This document shows positions 47,246-55,074 of a stretch of DNA of 64,000 nucleotides, in pieces (position 1 is the stretch's first letter; every line of letters starts with the position of its first letter). The DNA lies in assembly GCA_963706835.1 (NCBI GenBank), contig CAVPOB010000040.1, positions 262,480 to 326,479 of the forward strand. Reading direction: 5' to 3'. Origin of the DNA: CAVXYG01 sp963706835. GTDB lineage: Bacteria; Actinomycetota; Actinomycetes; S36-B12; GCA-2699445. Position numbers and translations under genes: made by a program. The notes beneath the pieces were generated by a model. It had not been told where the DNA came from and did no database searches. It was given only the letters and a program-made list of their open reading frames with translations.

Positions 47246-47731
47246 TCATCGCAATTGGGAGTGTGGTGAGTTCCGGCGGCTGCGGGTGAAGCGAGCGGGG
47301 CGCCGGGGTTCCGTTGCCTCCCGGTGTGTTGCGGGTCCAGCAACGTGAGCGGCCTCATTCCGCTGCGCCCGGGGGCGTCTGCACCCGGTTCGGGGGTTTG
47401 CACCCGGTTCGGGGGCTGAGCGTCCGGTATGCGGGGCAGGGCTGCACCTGATTCGGGGGTTTGCACCCGCCGCGGGGGCGGGACCGGCCGGATCGGGGCT
47501 CACAGCCACCGTCCCGGGTGCAAACCCCCAAACCGGGTGCACAGTCGCCGCCCCGGAGGCCCTCACAGCCCCCGTCCCGGGTGCAAACCCCCATCCCGGG
47601 TGCACAGTCGCCGCCCCGGAGGCCCTCACAGCCCCCGTCCCGGGTGCACAGTCGCCGCCCCGAAGGCCCTCACAGCCACCGTCCCGGGTGCAAACCCCCG
47701 AACCGGGTGCACAGTCGCCGCCCCGGAGTCG
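47246..47731. repeat. Dispersed TGCACCC element, copy 4 (A end left, B end not found)
   Basis: Starts TCATCGCAATTGGGAGTGTG (type A), about 110 bases upstream of the membrane-protein start. Forward modules (TCTGCACCCGGTTCGGGGG; TTTGCACCCGCCGCGGGGGC) switch at about 47500 to inverted units (GGTGCAAACCCCCAAACCGG; GTGCACAGTCGCCGCCCC) repeated four times. The right boundary lacks a recognisable B end, so the copy may be truncated. It lies in a divergent gap; 47732-47853 shows nothing else. Confidence 0.85.
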
Positions 47732-47853
47732 CTCTCAGCCCGCTCTGCACGCCTGGCGCGCGCAGGAGTCGATGCCGCTCACGTCGAGATACCCGCGGGA
47801 GGTTCAGGTGCTGGCCCCCCGCCCGATGTGGTTCACCTCACCCAGTCAGAGGA

Positions 47854-47869
47854 ATACCCTGGGGGGTAT
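47854..47869. promoter_or_regulatory. CsoR/CstR-type operator upstream of the DUF2892 gene
   Basis: ATACCCTGGGGGGTAT, the same arm-and-G-run pattern as the operator at 39234-39253, lies 53 bases before the DUF2892 start. Two matching sites within 9 kb, both before small sulfur-type genes, suggest one regulon. Cu-responsive CsoR control is the alternative. Confidence 0.72.
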
Positions 47870-47922
47870 CTGTGCTGCAGGGAGTGAACCCTCATCGGGA
47901 ACACGAGAACCCAGGAGCCGTC

Positions 47923-48138
47923 ATGACGAAGAACGAAAGCAACCTCGACCGGGCCATCCGCGGCGGTATCGCGGTCACGGCACTCGGCACGGGACTGGCC
48001 GTTGGCGGGGTGTTCAACCCTGTCGGCATCGTCCTGTTCGGCGTGGCCGGTGTGGCGGGGTTGACGGCCATCTCCGGCTACTGCCCGCTGTACTCGGTGC
48101 TCGGGATCTCCACCTGTCCGCTGCCGCAGCAGGGCTGA
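47923..48138 (+). CDS. DUF2892 (YgaP-like) inner membrane protein
   Basis: 71 residues after CAGGAG: NLDRAIRGGIAVTALGTGLA, then two hydrophobic helices and the conserved ending TAISGYCPLYSVLGISTCPL. Stand-alone versions of the YgaP membrane domain usually accompany rhodaneses; here the rhodaneses are 7 kb away under a similar operator. The two cysteines (GYCPLY, STCPL) could take part in sulfur transfer. Confidence 0.88.
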   Translation: MTKNESNLDRAIRGGIAVTALGTGLAVGGVFNPVGIVLFGVAGVAGLTAISGYCPLYSVLGISTCPLPQQG

Positions 48139-48149
48139 CCTCCCCTCCC

Positions 48150-48345
48150 GGCTTGGGGCCTGCACCCGCTGCGAGGGCTGAATCAGCCCAACCGGGGGCC
48201 CTGGGCCGCCGCGCCGGGGGCATACCTCCGCGACGGGTGCAGCATTGCCGTCGCCGTGGCGCTGTCAACCCCCGTACCGGGTCAACCGACGCGGGTGCAG
48301 ATCCGGCCCGCGTCCGCAGTGCTGCATCCAGTCATCGACCCCCAC
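48150..48345. repeat. Decayed TGCACCC element, copy 6
   Basis: Degenerate modules without clear ends: CCTGCACCCGCTGCGAGGG near 48168, GCGACGGGTGCAGCATTG near 48230 and GACGCGGGTGCAGATCCGG near 48290, again changing orientation midway. It occupies the gap between DUF2892 and the ABC gene. The rest of the gap to 48433 is featureless. Confidence 0.6.
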
Positions 48346-48433
48346 GCGGCAACATTGACCAGGTCGTTGCGACCCACCCACCGCCGCGACCGCTCGCCCG
48401 CCGGCCAAGCCGGTGTTCTGCCAGGATGAGCCG

Positions 48434-49228
48434 GTGAGAGCCGGTGCGAGGCGCGGACCGGGGGCTGACCTGCCGCAACCAAACGATTCGCACCCGCTGT
48501 TCGGCTTCGAGGGCGTCGAGGTCGCCTTCGGCGAGGCCAGGGTGCTGCACGCGCTGGACCTTGCCGTGCCCGCCTCCGGGGTGACGGTCGTCCTCGGCCG
48601 TTCGGGCTCGGGCAAGTCCACGCTGACGCGGCTGTGCAACAGGCTGCTGGACCCGACGGCGGGGGTGGTGCGGTTCCGCGGGGTGAACGTGCTGGACCTC
48701 GACGTCCTGGCGTTGCGCCGCGCGGTGGGCATGGTCTTCCAGCGGCCGACCCTCTTCCCCGGCACGGTGGCGGACAACCTGGCCGCCAGCGGCGTGGCGG
48801 ACCGTGAGCGTCACCTCCAGATCCTCGACCGCCTCGGCCTGAGCCCCGATCTGCTCACCCAGGATGCGGCCACCCTCTCCGGCGGGGAGTCCCAGCGGGT
48901 GTGCCTCGGGCGCGCCCTGCTGATGCGGCCGCAGGTGCTGGTCGCCGACGAGGCGACGGCCTCGCTGGACGAGCCGGCAACCCGCGACCTGGAGACGCTG
49001 GCGCGCGATGCCGCAGCAGACGGGGTTCCGGTCCTATGGGTCACGCATGACCTGGCGCAGTTCGACCGGATCGCCGACCAGGGGGTGGTGCTGGGCGACG
49101 GGACGGTGATCGCGTCCGGCTCGGCGGACACACTGCGGGCCATGGCTGGCGGGGTCGCCGCCCTGCTCCGCAAGGGCGCACCCGACCCGGCGACCAATCA
49201 TCTCGGCGCCCGGCGTGGGGAGGACTGA
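48434..49228 (+). CDS. FetA/YbbL-like ABC transporter ATP-binding protein
   Basis: 264 residues from the GTG at 48434, which has AGGA nearby; a GTG seven codons earlier is possible but lacks a ribosome site. Walker A VVLGRSGSGKSTLTRLCNRL, Q-loop VGMVFQRPTLFPGTVADNLA, signature TLSGGESQRVCLGRALLM, Walker B VLVADEATASLDEP and H-loop VLWVTHDLAQF. Together with the next gene (one-base TGATG overlap) it matches FetAB, a metal exporter linked to iron and peroxide tolerance. Confidence 0.9.
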   Translation: MRAGARRGPGADLPQPNDSHPLFGFEGVEVAFGEARVLHALDLAVPASGVTVVLGRSGSGKSTLTRLCNRLLDPTAGVVRFRGVNVLDLDVLALRRAVGMVFQRPTLFPGTVADNLAASGVADRERHLQILDRLGLSPDLLTQDAATLSGGESQRVCLGRALLMRPQVLVADEATASLDEPATRDLETLARDAAADGVPVLWVTHDLAQFDRIADQGVVLGDGTVIASGSADTLRAMAGGVAALLRKGAPDPATNHLGARRGED

Positions 49229-50007
49229 TGGACGGCCCCGTGCAACTGCTCGGCGTCGCCGCGTCCGGCCTGCTCGTGGCCCTCGCAGTGGGCCTGTCGG
49301 CGCGGGCGGGGCTCGGGCTTGAGCGCTCCCTGGTCGGCGCGGCCCTGCGCGCACTGGTGCAACTGGCCCTGCTGGGGTTGGTGCTCACCGCGATCCTGGC
49401 ACCCGGTCGCCCGACCGCGCTGTCCTGGCTGTGGGTGGCGGTGATGATCGGCTTCGCCGGCTGGACGGTGCACCGACGCGTCCCGAGCGTGCCCCGCGTG
49501 GGATGGCTGGCCGCCGCGGCGTTCACTGCTGCGGCTGCGGTCACGCTGGGGGTCCTGTTCGGCGCCCGAGTCTTCCCCGTCGACGCCACCACCATCGTCC
49601 CGCTGGCGGGACTGATGATCGGCAACACGATGACGGCGACTGTGCTGCTCTGCCGCCGCGTGCTGGCTGAGTTCACCGATCAGCGGCTGGAGGTCGAGGC
49701 GCGGCTCGCCCTCGGACAACCGTCATCGCAGGCCGCATCCCCCTACCTGCGAGAGGCGCTGCGCACCGCGCTCATCCCGCAGATCGAGACGACCAAGGCC
49801 GTCGGCATCATCTTCCTCCCCGGCGCCATGGTCGGACTGCTGCTCGCCGGCACCAGCCCGATTCAGGCCGTGCAGGTCCAGCTCGTCGTCATGTACCTGA
49901 TCCTCGGCTCGGTCGCCGTGACCACCACGATCGTGGCCCTCGGGCTCAGGCGGACCCTCTTCACCCGCGCCCACCAACTGCGCAGCACCCTCGCCGACGC
50001 CCAGTGA
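49228..50007 (+). CDS. FetB/YbbM-like (UPF0014) membrane protein
   Basis: 259 residues with about seven helices. Family core: GLSARAGLGLERSLVGAALR, VPLAGLMIGNTMTATVLLCR, LALGQPSSQAASPYLREALR, ALIPQIETTKAVGIIFLPGA and QVQLVVMYLILGSVAVTTTI. Permease partner of the preceding ATPase. The direction (metal export) is taken from E. coli FetAB. Confidence 0.92.
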   Translation: MDGPVQLLGVAASGLLVALAVGLSARAGLGLERSLVGAALRALVQLALLGLVLTAILAPGRPTALSWLWVAVMIGFAGWTVHRRVPSVPRVGWLAAAAFTAAAAVTLGVLFGARVFPVDATTIVPLAGLMIGNTMTATVLLCRRVLAEFTDQRLEVEARLALGQPSSQAASPYLREALRTALIPQIETTKAVGIIFLPGAMVGLLLAGTSPIQAVQVQLVVMYLILGSVAVTTTIVALGLRRTLFTRAHQLRSTLADAQ

Positions 50008-50202
50008 TCATCCTGGCAGGACTCGACGCCAAGTTGCGGTCCCAGAGCCGCAGAGCAGGTGGTCGTCGGACAGGTTGGCCGGCTCGCGGCGGGTTTCGGC
50101 AAGCCGTCGAGCGCTGGGCGCGTACGATGCATCATCCGTTCCGACGTGGCACGGGTCGCGCGGCACTGACGTGCCCCGCGTGATTCGACCAGCAGGAGCG
50201 AA

Positions 50203-53200
50203 ATGACCAACAAGTTCAGCATGGCGGTGCTGTCGGCGGTAGCCGTCGGCGCACTGGCCGCGGCGTCGCTGCCTGCCGCAGCGGCGGAACCCGCGCCATC
50301 GGCGGTGCCCGCCGTCGAGAACCTCGTCCAAGTGGGGGCTGACGGCACCCCGGTGGCCTCGGAGAACGGCGTCTACATCGTGCAGATGGCCGACGCGCCG
50401 GTCGTGGCATACACCGGCGGCGTCCCCGGCCTCAAGGCGACCAAGCCTGCGAAGGGCCAGAAGATCAACCCGAACAGCCGCGATGTCGTCGCCTACGTCA
50501 GCCACCTCACGGCGCGCCACGACGCTGCGGTGGCGAAGGTCGGAGGCGAGAAGCTGGCGAACTTCGTCTACTCGTACAGCGGGTTCTCCGCCAAGCTGAC
50601 GGGCAAGCAGGCCGCCCAGATGGCCAAAGTACCCGGCGTGGTCGCGGTCAGCGCCGACGAGCAGCGCACGCTGGACACGTCCTCGACCCCCGATTTCCTC
50701 GGGCTGACCGATCCTGGCGGCCTGTGGGACCAGCTCGGCAACCCGGCCCAGGCCGGCAAGAAGACCGCCGGTGCCGGCGAGGACGTGATCATCGGCATCG
50801 TCGACGGCGGCATCTGGCCGGAACACCCCAGCGTGTCGGACCGTGACGCCGCAGGGAAGCTGGCCTACCAGCAGATCCCCGGCTGGAACGGCCGATGCGT
50901 CCCCGGCGAGCGGTTCGACGCCTCCATGTGCAACCAGAAGCTCATCGGCGCCCGCTACTACAACGCCGGGTGGGGCGGCGACGCCGGCATCGACGCCCAG
51001 CTGCCCTGGGAGTACAACTCGCCTCGCGACTTCGGCGGCCACGGCACCCACACCGCGACCACCGCGGGCGGCAACTACGCGGTGCCGGCGACGGGTGAGG
51101 CGTCGGTGTTCGGCACCGTCAGCGGCATGGCCCCGCGGGCCCGGATCGCTGCCTACAAGGTGTGCTGGGAGACCGGCGGCGGCGGTTCCTGCTTCACCTC
51201 CGACAGCGTCGCGGCCATCGACCAGGCCGTCGCCGATGGCGTAGATGTCATCAACTTCTCGATCAGCGGGTCGCAGACCAGCTTCCGCGACCCCGTGGAG
51301 ATCGCGTTCCTCTTCGCCGCAGACGCGGGCGTGTTCGTCGCGGCCTCAGCGGGCAACAGCGGCCCGGCCAGCTCGACCGTGGCGCACCCAGGGCCGTGGC
51401 TGACCACAGTGGCGGCCGGGACGCACAACCGCGACGGCAAGGGCTCGGTCACGCTGGGCGACGGCGCCACGTACTCCGGCGCGTCCATGGCGACCGCCGT
51501 CGGGCCGGCGCCGCTGGTCAACGCCAGCGCGGTGGGCGCCGCCGGGGCCGATCCGGGCGAGGTCGGCCTGTGCTTCCCCGGCACGCTGGACCCGGCGGCC
51601 GCGACCGGCACGATCGTGGTCTGCGACCGCGGCGTCATCGGGCGCACCGAGAAGAGCCTGGCCGTCAAGGAGGCCGGCGGGATCGGCATGGTCCTGGTGA
51701 ACGCCTCGCCGAGCTCGATCAACGCCGATCTGCACTTCGTACCGACCGTGCACCTGCAGAACACCGATCGTGCCGCGGTGCGCGCCTACGCCGCGACCGC
51801 CGGGGCGACCGCGACGATCGCCGACGCCGAGCTGGTCGACAATGCGCCGGCGCCCTTCACGGCGACGTTCTCCTCCCGCGGCCCGCTGCTGGCCGGCAGC
51901 GGCGACGTGCTCAAGCCCGACGTCATCGCACCGGGCCAGGACATCCTCGCCGGTGTCGCTCCTCCTGGGAACAACGGGCGGCTGTTCGACCTGTACAGCG
52001 GCACCTCGATGTCCAGCCCGCACGTGGCCGGCCTGGCGGCGCTGCTGATGGACCTGCATCCGGACTGGACGCCGGCGATGGTGAAGTCCGCACTGATGAC
52101 GACCGGATCCGACGTGCTCGACGGCGCGAACACCAACCCGGCAGTGATCTTCCGGCAAGGCGCCGGACACGTGGAGCCGAACTCGGCGGCCGATCCCGGC
52201 CTGGTCTTCGACGCCGGCTTCAACGACTGGCTGTCGCTGATCTGCGCCACCCAGCCGCAGGGCCTGGAGTCGCTGTGCGAGGGCCTGTGGAGCGCGGGGT
52301 ACTCGAAGAAGGCCAGCGACTTCAACAGCGCGTCGATCGCCATCGGGGCACTGGCGGGATCGCAGACCGTGACCCGTACCGTGACCAACGTCGGCGACAC
52401 CGAGGAGACCTACACGGTCGCCTCGGCGGGCCTGTCCGGCGTGACGGTCAACGTCGCCCCCGCAACCATCACCCTGGCCCCCGGCGAATCGCGGGAGGTG
52501 CAGGTGACCTTCACCCGCACGACGGCGCCGCTGAACACCTACACCGGCGGACAGGTCACGTGGAACGGCGACCAGGGCCATGTGGTCCGGGTGCCCGCGG
52601 TCGTCCGGCCGGTGGCACTGGCGGCGCCGGCCTCTGTGGGCGGCTCGGGCGATCCGATCTCCTACGACGTGTCCTTCGGCTACGACGGCGCGTTCTCGGC
52701 GCAGGCCCGCGGCCTGGCGGCGCCGGCGGTCGATGAGGGCACGGTCGGCCAGGACCCCGACCAGTCGTTCAACCCGTCGGACCCGCAGGGTGTCGTGGCG
52801 GTCCCGGTGGTCATCCCGGCCGGCTCCACCTACGCCCGGTTCGCGCTGTTCGACTCCGACGTCACGCCCGGCACGGATCTGGACCTGTACGTCTACCAGG
52901 GCTCGACCCTGGTCGGGGCGAGCGGGTCGGGGACATCGAACGAGGAGGTCAACTTCGCGTTCAACGCTCCGACCGGCGGGCCCATCGCGCTGACGGCCTA
53001 CGTGCACGGCTGGGGGATCGCCGGCGGCGGCACCTCCCCGTTCGCGCTGCACACGTGGGGCATTCCGGCGACGCCCGTGGGGAACATGACGGTGGCCGCA
53101 CCCGGGACTGCCGCCCTGGGCGAGTCCGGCACGATCGATCTGACCTTCACCGGGTTGGATCCGGCGACCCGCTACCTCGGGTCGGTGGCCTACAGCGGAG

Positions 53201-53247
53201 CGGCAGGCATGCCGAACCCGACGATCGTGGCGGTCACGACCCCGTGA
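50203..53247 (+). CDS. Secreted subtilisin-like serine protease (S8, cucumisin-type)
   Basis: 1,014 residues, complete, after CAGGAG. Sec signal MTNKFSMAVLSAVAVGALAA, cut near AAAAEP. An inhibitor I9 propeptide (residues 55-155; ENGVYIVQMADAPVVAYTGG) precedes the catalytic domain with Asp201 (IGIVDGGIWPEHPS), His280 (FGGHGTHTATTAGG), oxyanion Asn385 (ASAGNSGP) and Ser602 (YSGTSMSSPHVAGLAALLMD). A PA domain is inserted between His and Ser (about 430-540). Fn3-like beta domains follow (SQTVTRTVTNVGDTEETYTV). The plant-subtilase layout is frequent in actinobacteria. No anchor, so it is released. Confidence 0.95.
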   Translation: MTNKFSMAVLSAVAVGALAAASLPAAAAEPAPSAVPAVENLVQVGADGTPVASENGVYIVQMADAPVVAYTGGVPGLKATKPAKGQKINPNSRDVVAYVSHLTARHDAAVAKVGGEKLANFVYSYSGFSAKLTGKQAAQMAKVPGVVAVSADEQRTLDTSSTPDFLGLTDPGGLWDQLGNPAQAGKKTAGAGEDVIIGIVDGGIWPEHPSVSDRDAAGKLAYQQIPGWNGRCVPGERFDASMCNQKLIGARYYNAGWGGDAGIDAQLPWEYNSPRDFGGHGTHTATTAGGNYAVPATGEASVFGTVSGMAPRARIAAYKVCWETGGGGSCFTSDSVAAIDQAVADGVDVINFSISGSQTSFRDPVEIAFLFAADAGVFVAASAGNSGPASSTVAHPGPWLTTVAAGTHNRDGKGSVTLGDGATYSGASMATAVGPAPLVNASAVGAAGADPGEVGLCFPGTLDPAAATGTIVVCDRGVIGRTEKSLAVKEAGGIGMVLVNASPSSINADLHFVPTVHLQNTDRAAVRAYAATAGATATIADAELVDNAPAPFTATFSSRGPLLAGSGDVLKPDVIAPGQDILAGVAPPGNNGRLFDLYSGTSMSSPHVAGLAALLMDLHPDWTPAMVKSALMTTGSDVLDGANTNPAVIFRQGAGHVEPNSAADPGLVFDAGFNDWLSLICATQPQGLESLCEGLWSAGYSKKASDFNSASIAIGALAGSQTVTRTVTNVGDTEETYTVASAGLSGVTVNVAPATITLAPGESREVQVTFTRTTAPLNTYTGGQVTWNGDQGHVVRVPAVVRPVALAAPASVGGSGDPISYDVSFGYDGAFSAQARGLAAPAVDEGTVGQDPDQSFNPSDPQGVVAVPVVIPAGSTYARFALFDSDVTPGTDLDLYVYQGSTLVGASGSGTSNEEVNFAFNAPTGGPIALTAYVHGWGIAGGGTSPFALHTWGIPATPVGNMTVAAPGTAALGESGTIDLTFTGLDPATRYLGSVAYSGAAGMPNPTIVAVTTP

Positions 53248-53339
53248 CCGGCTGACCGGCTGACCGGCTGACCGGCTTGACGGCTGACCGGCTTGACGGC
53301 TGACGGCCTGACCGGCTGACCGGCTGACCGGCTGACCGG
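53248..53339. repeat. Short 9-bp tandem repeat (GACCGGCTG)
   Basis: About ten copies of a 9- to 10-base unit (GACCGGCTG, with variants GACCGGCTTG, GACGGCTG and GACGGCCTG) directly after the protease stop. Simple-sequence tract, likely variable between strains. Confidence 0.88.
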
Positions 53340-53380
53340 CGACAGTGCCCTGCGGGAGATCATTCCGCGGGGCACTGTCG
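53340..53380. terminator. Strong hairpin after the subtilase gene
   Basis: An 11-base perfect stem CGACAGTGCCC / GGGCACTGTCG encloses a second 4-base stem (GCGG / CCGC) and a nine-base loop. There is no long T tract, as is common for actinobacterial terminators. Confidence 0.75.
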
Positions 53381-53470
53381 TGTCTACCCGCCCGCCCGGC
53401 GCAGCCGCGGGCCTACCGTTCGGGCGGGATGTGATCGCCGGCGCCAGGCCGGCCGGCATGGATGTCTGGC

Positions 53471-54080
53471 TCATCGCGATCCTGGGTGGACTGCTACGGG
53501 CTGTGTCAGGGGGTGGGCGCCATTCCGCGGGGATGAGTGGCTTCGCGGCTCATTCGGCGCAGACGGAACTGCGCTTCCTGCGGGTGTCGGCGCCCCCGCG
53601 GGGGCTGAGGGCACCCCGGAAAGCATCTGTGCACCCGTTGCGGGGGTTTGCACCCGGGACGGGGGCTCTGAGCGCCTCCCGTGTGGCAACTGTGCACCCG
53701 GTTTGGGGGTCTGCACCCGGAACGGGGGCTGTCAGCCCCGATCCGACCGTTTCCGCCACCACGACGGGTGCAAACCCCCATGTCGGGTGCACAGTCGCCG
53801 CCCCGGAGGCGTTCTGGACCCCCGTCCCGGGTGCAAACCCCCATGCCGGGTGCAGAGCCGCTCGATGGTCACACTCCCAAGCCCCCACCTAGGGCTCGCA
53901 CCCCCGCATCGGGTGCACAGTCGCCCTATCGGGGGGCGTCCTCAGCCCCCGCACGGGGCGCCAACACCGCGGGAAGCGCAGTTCCGTCCCCGCCCAGAGG
54001 AGGCGCGAATCGCTTCATCCCCGCGGAACGGCGCCCGCCACCAGCCACCGCCCGAAGAAGTACACCCTGCATCGCGATGA
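53471..54080. repeat. Dispersed TGCACCC element, copy 5 (610 bp, B ends on both sides)
   Basis: Left boundary TCATCGCGATCCTGGGTGGA; right boundary, read inward on the minus strand, TCATCGCGATGCAGGGTGTA. Both then share about 120 bases: CTGCTACGGGC or CTTCTTCGGGC, GGGCGCC, TTCCGCGGGGATGA, GACGGAACTGCGCTTCC, GCGGGGGCTGAGG. So the element is a long imperfect inverted repeat around a core of forward then inverted modules. Just outside, GTCTGG and CCAGAC also mirror each other. It lies between convergent genes. Confidence 0.9.
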
Positions 54081-54189
54081 GATTCCAGACGACCGAGCAG
54101 GCTCTCGGCGCGCTTAGGCCGAACGATGTCGTGCCCGCCCCGAGTCGACGTCCACCGGCAGGGAGAGGCCGCTCACGCCGTGCAGCATC

Positions 54190-54324
54190 TAGTCGATGCG
54201 CAGAACGGCGCAGAACGACGACCTCGCGATCGGGATCGTTGATCCGGTAGAGGACTCGGCAGGTGCCGCGGCGGGCGGAGGAGATGCCGACCAGATCGCC
54301 ATGCAGGGGGCCCGGCCGTAGACC
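54190..54324 (-). pseudogene. RelE/ParE-type toxin remnant
   Basis: The minus-strand reading LRPGPLHGDLVGISSARRGT, then CRVLYRINDPDREVVVLR, is the C-terminal half of a RelE toxin (pattern GDL...SARRGxYRVxYRIDD...VVVLR). The N-terminal half, start codon and antitoxin are missing: the upstream bases are occupied by the end of the next gene. A 10-base duplication (GTTCTGCGCC then GTTCTGCGCA) disrupts the end. A dead fragment beside repeat copy 5. Confidence 0.7.
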
Positions 54325-54424
54325 CGCCGCTACGCACGAAGAGGCGATCACGAACCGGGTCCGCACCCACGACGCCCCCGCCGGCCCGGATGGCCATTGG
54401 CCGCCCGGCCGGAACGACACCGAC

Positions 54425-54790
54425 TCACCGCTCGACCGGTGCGTCTTGGGCCTGCGGTTCGCGGCGCCTTCCCACGATGCCGAAGATCACCACGACAGCC
54501 CCGACCCCGATCACGACGTTGGGCCACAGCATGTCGGGCCCCACCTGATGCTCCGCCGCGAACTCCCGATACTCGGCCTCGGTTCCCTCGAAGAGGGTCT
54601 CGGCCTCTGCTCCGCCGGGACCGGAGCGGTACACCGAGCGGGTCCCCGCCGCCTCGTCCATGCCCTCGACGACCTCGAACGGGTAGTCCCACTGGGAGCC
54701 CCACTCCTCCTCGAGGCCACGCCAGCCGAACCCGACGAGCACCAACAGCGCGCCCAAGGCGATCACCAGCGCGCGAGTCCACAGGGCCAT
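54425..54790 (-). CDS. Two-helix membrane protein with extracytoplasmic domain, unknown
   Basis: 121 residues: MALWTRALVIALGALLVLVG (helix 1), a soluble domain of about 60 residues (EEEWGSQWDYPFEVVEGMDE; GAEAETLFEGTEAEYREFAA), then WPNVVIGVGAVVVIFGIVGR (helix 2) and a short tail. The layout resembles DUF3592-type proteins but I cannot assign a family. The 284 bases upstream of it hold nothing I can name. Confidence 0.6.
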   Translation of the reverse strand: MALWTRALVIALGALLVLVGFGWRGLEEEWGSQWDYPFEVVEGMDEAAGTRSVYRSGPGGAEAETLFEGTEAEYREFAAEHQVGPDMLWPNVVIGVGAVVVIFGIVGRRREPQAQDAPVER

Positions 54791-55074
54791 GTCCTCACCT
54801 CCTCACCCCACCGTCTCGCACCGTGCGGGGCGGGCCCAGAGGCCGAAGGTCACAGGCTCGGCAGACGGGGTCGGCGCAGCGGTCCCGCGGCCCACCCCGG
54901 GGCGCGTCGAGACGCTGACGAACCTCGCCGAAGACTGATCGCCGACACCGGGACTGTTGCGTTGACACAACCCGGGGTGTCGGAATGAAAGGTGTCACCA
55001 GCCGCATTGGCAGACGGCGAGCGGTCGGTGCCGCCGGACACAGCTCTGGCTGAAGCCCGGCGCCCACCCCCGAC

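Noticed and set aside
15946..54080. The shared TCATCGCAATC tips as simple sigma-factor promoters
   Set aside because: The tips also face the 3' ends of genes (lysA, PIG-L, the subtilase) and occur at both edges of the elements, so boundary sequence of an element fits better than promoter, though a promoter side-effect is not excluded.
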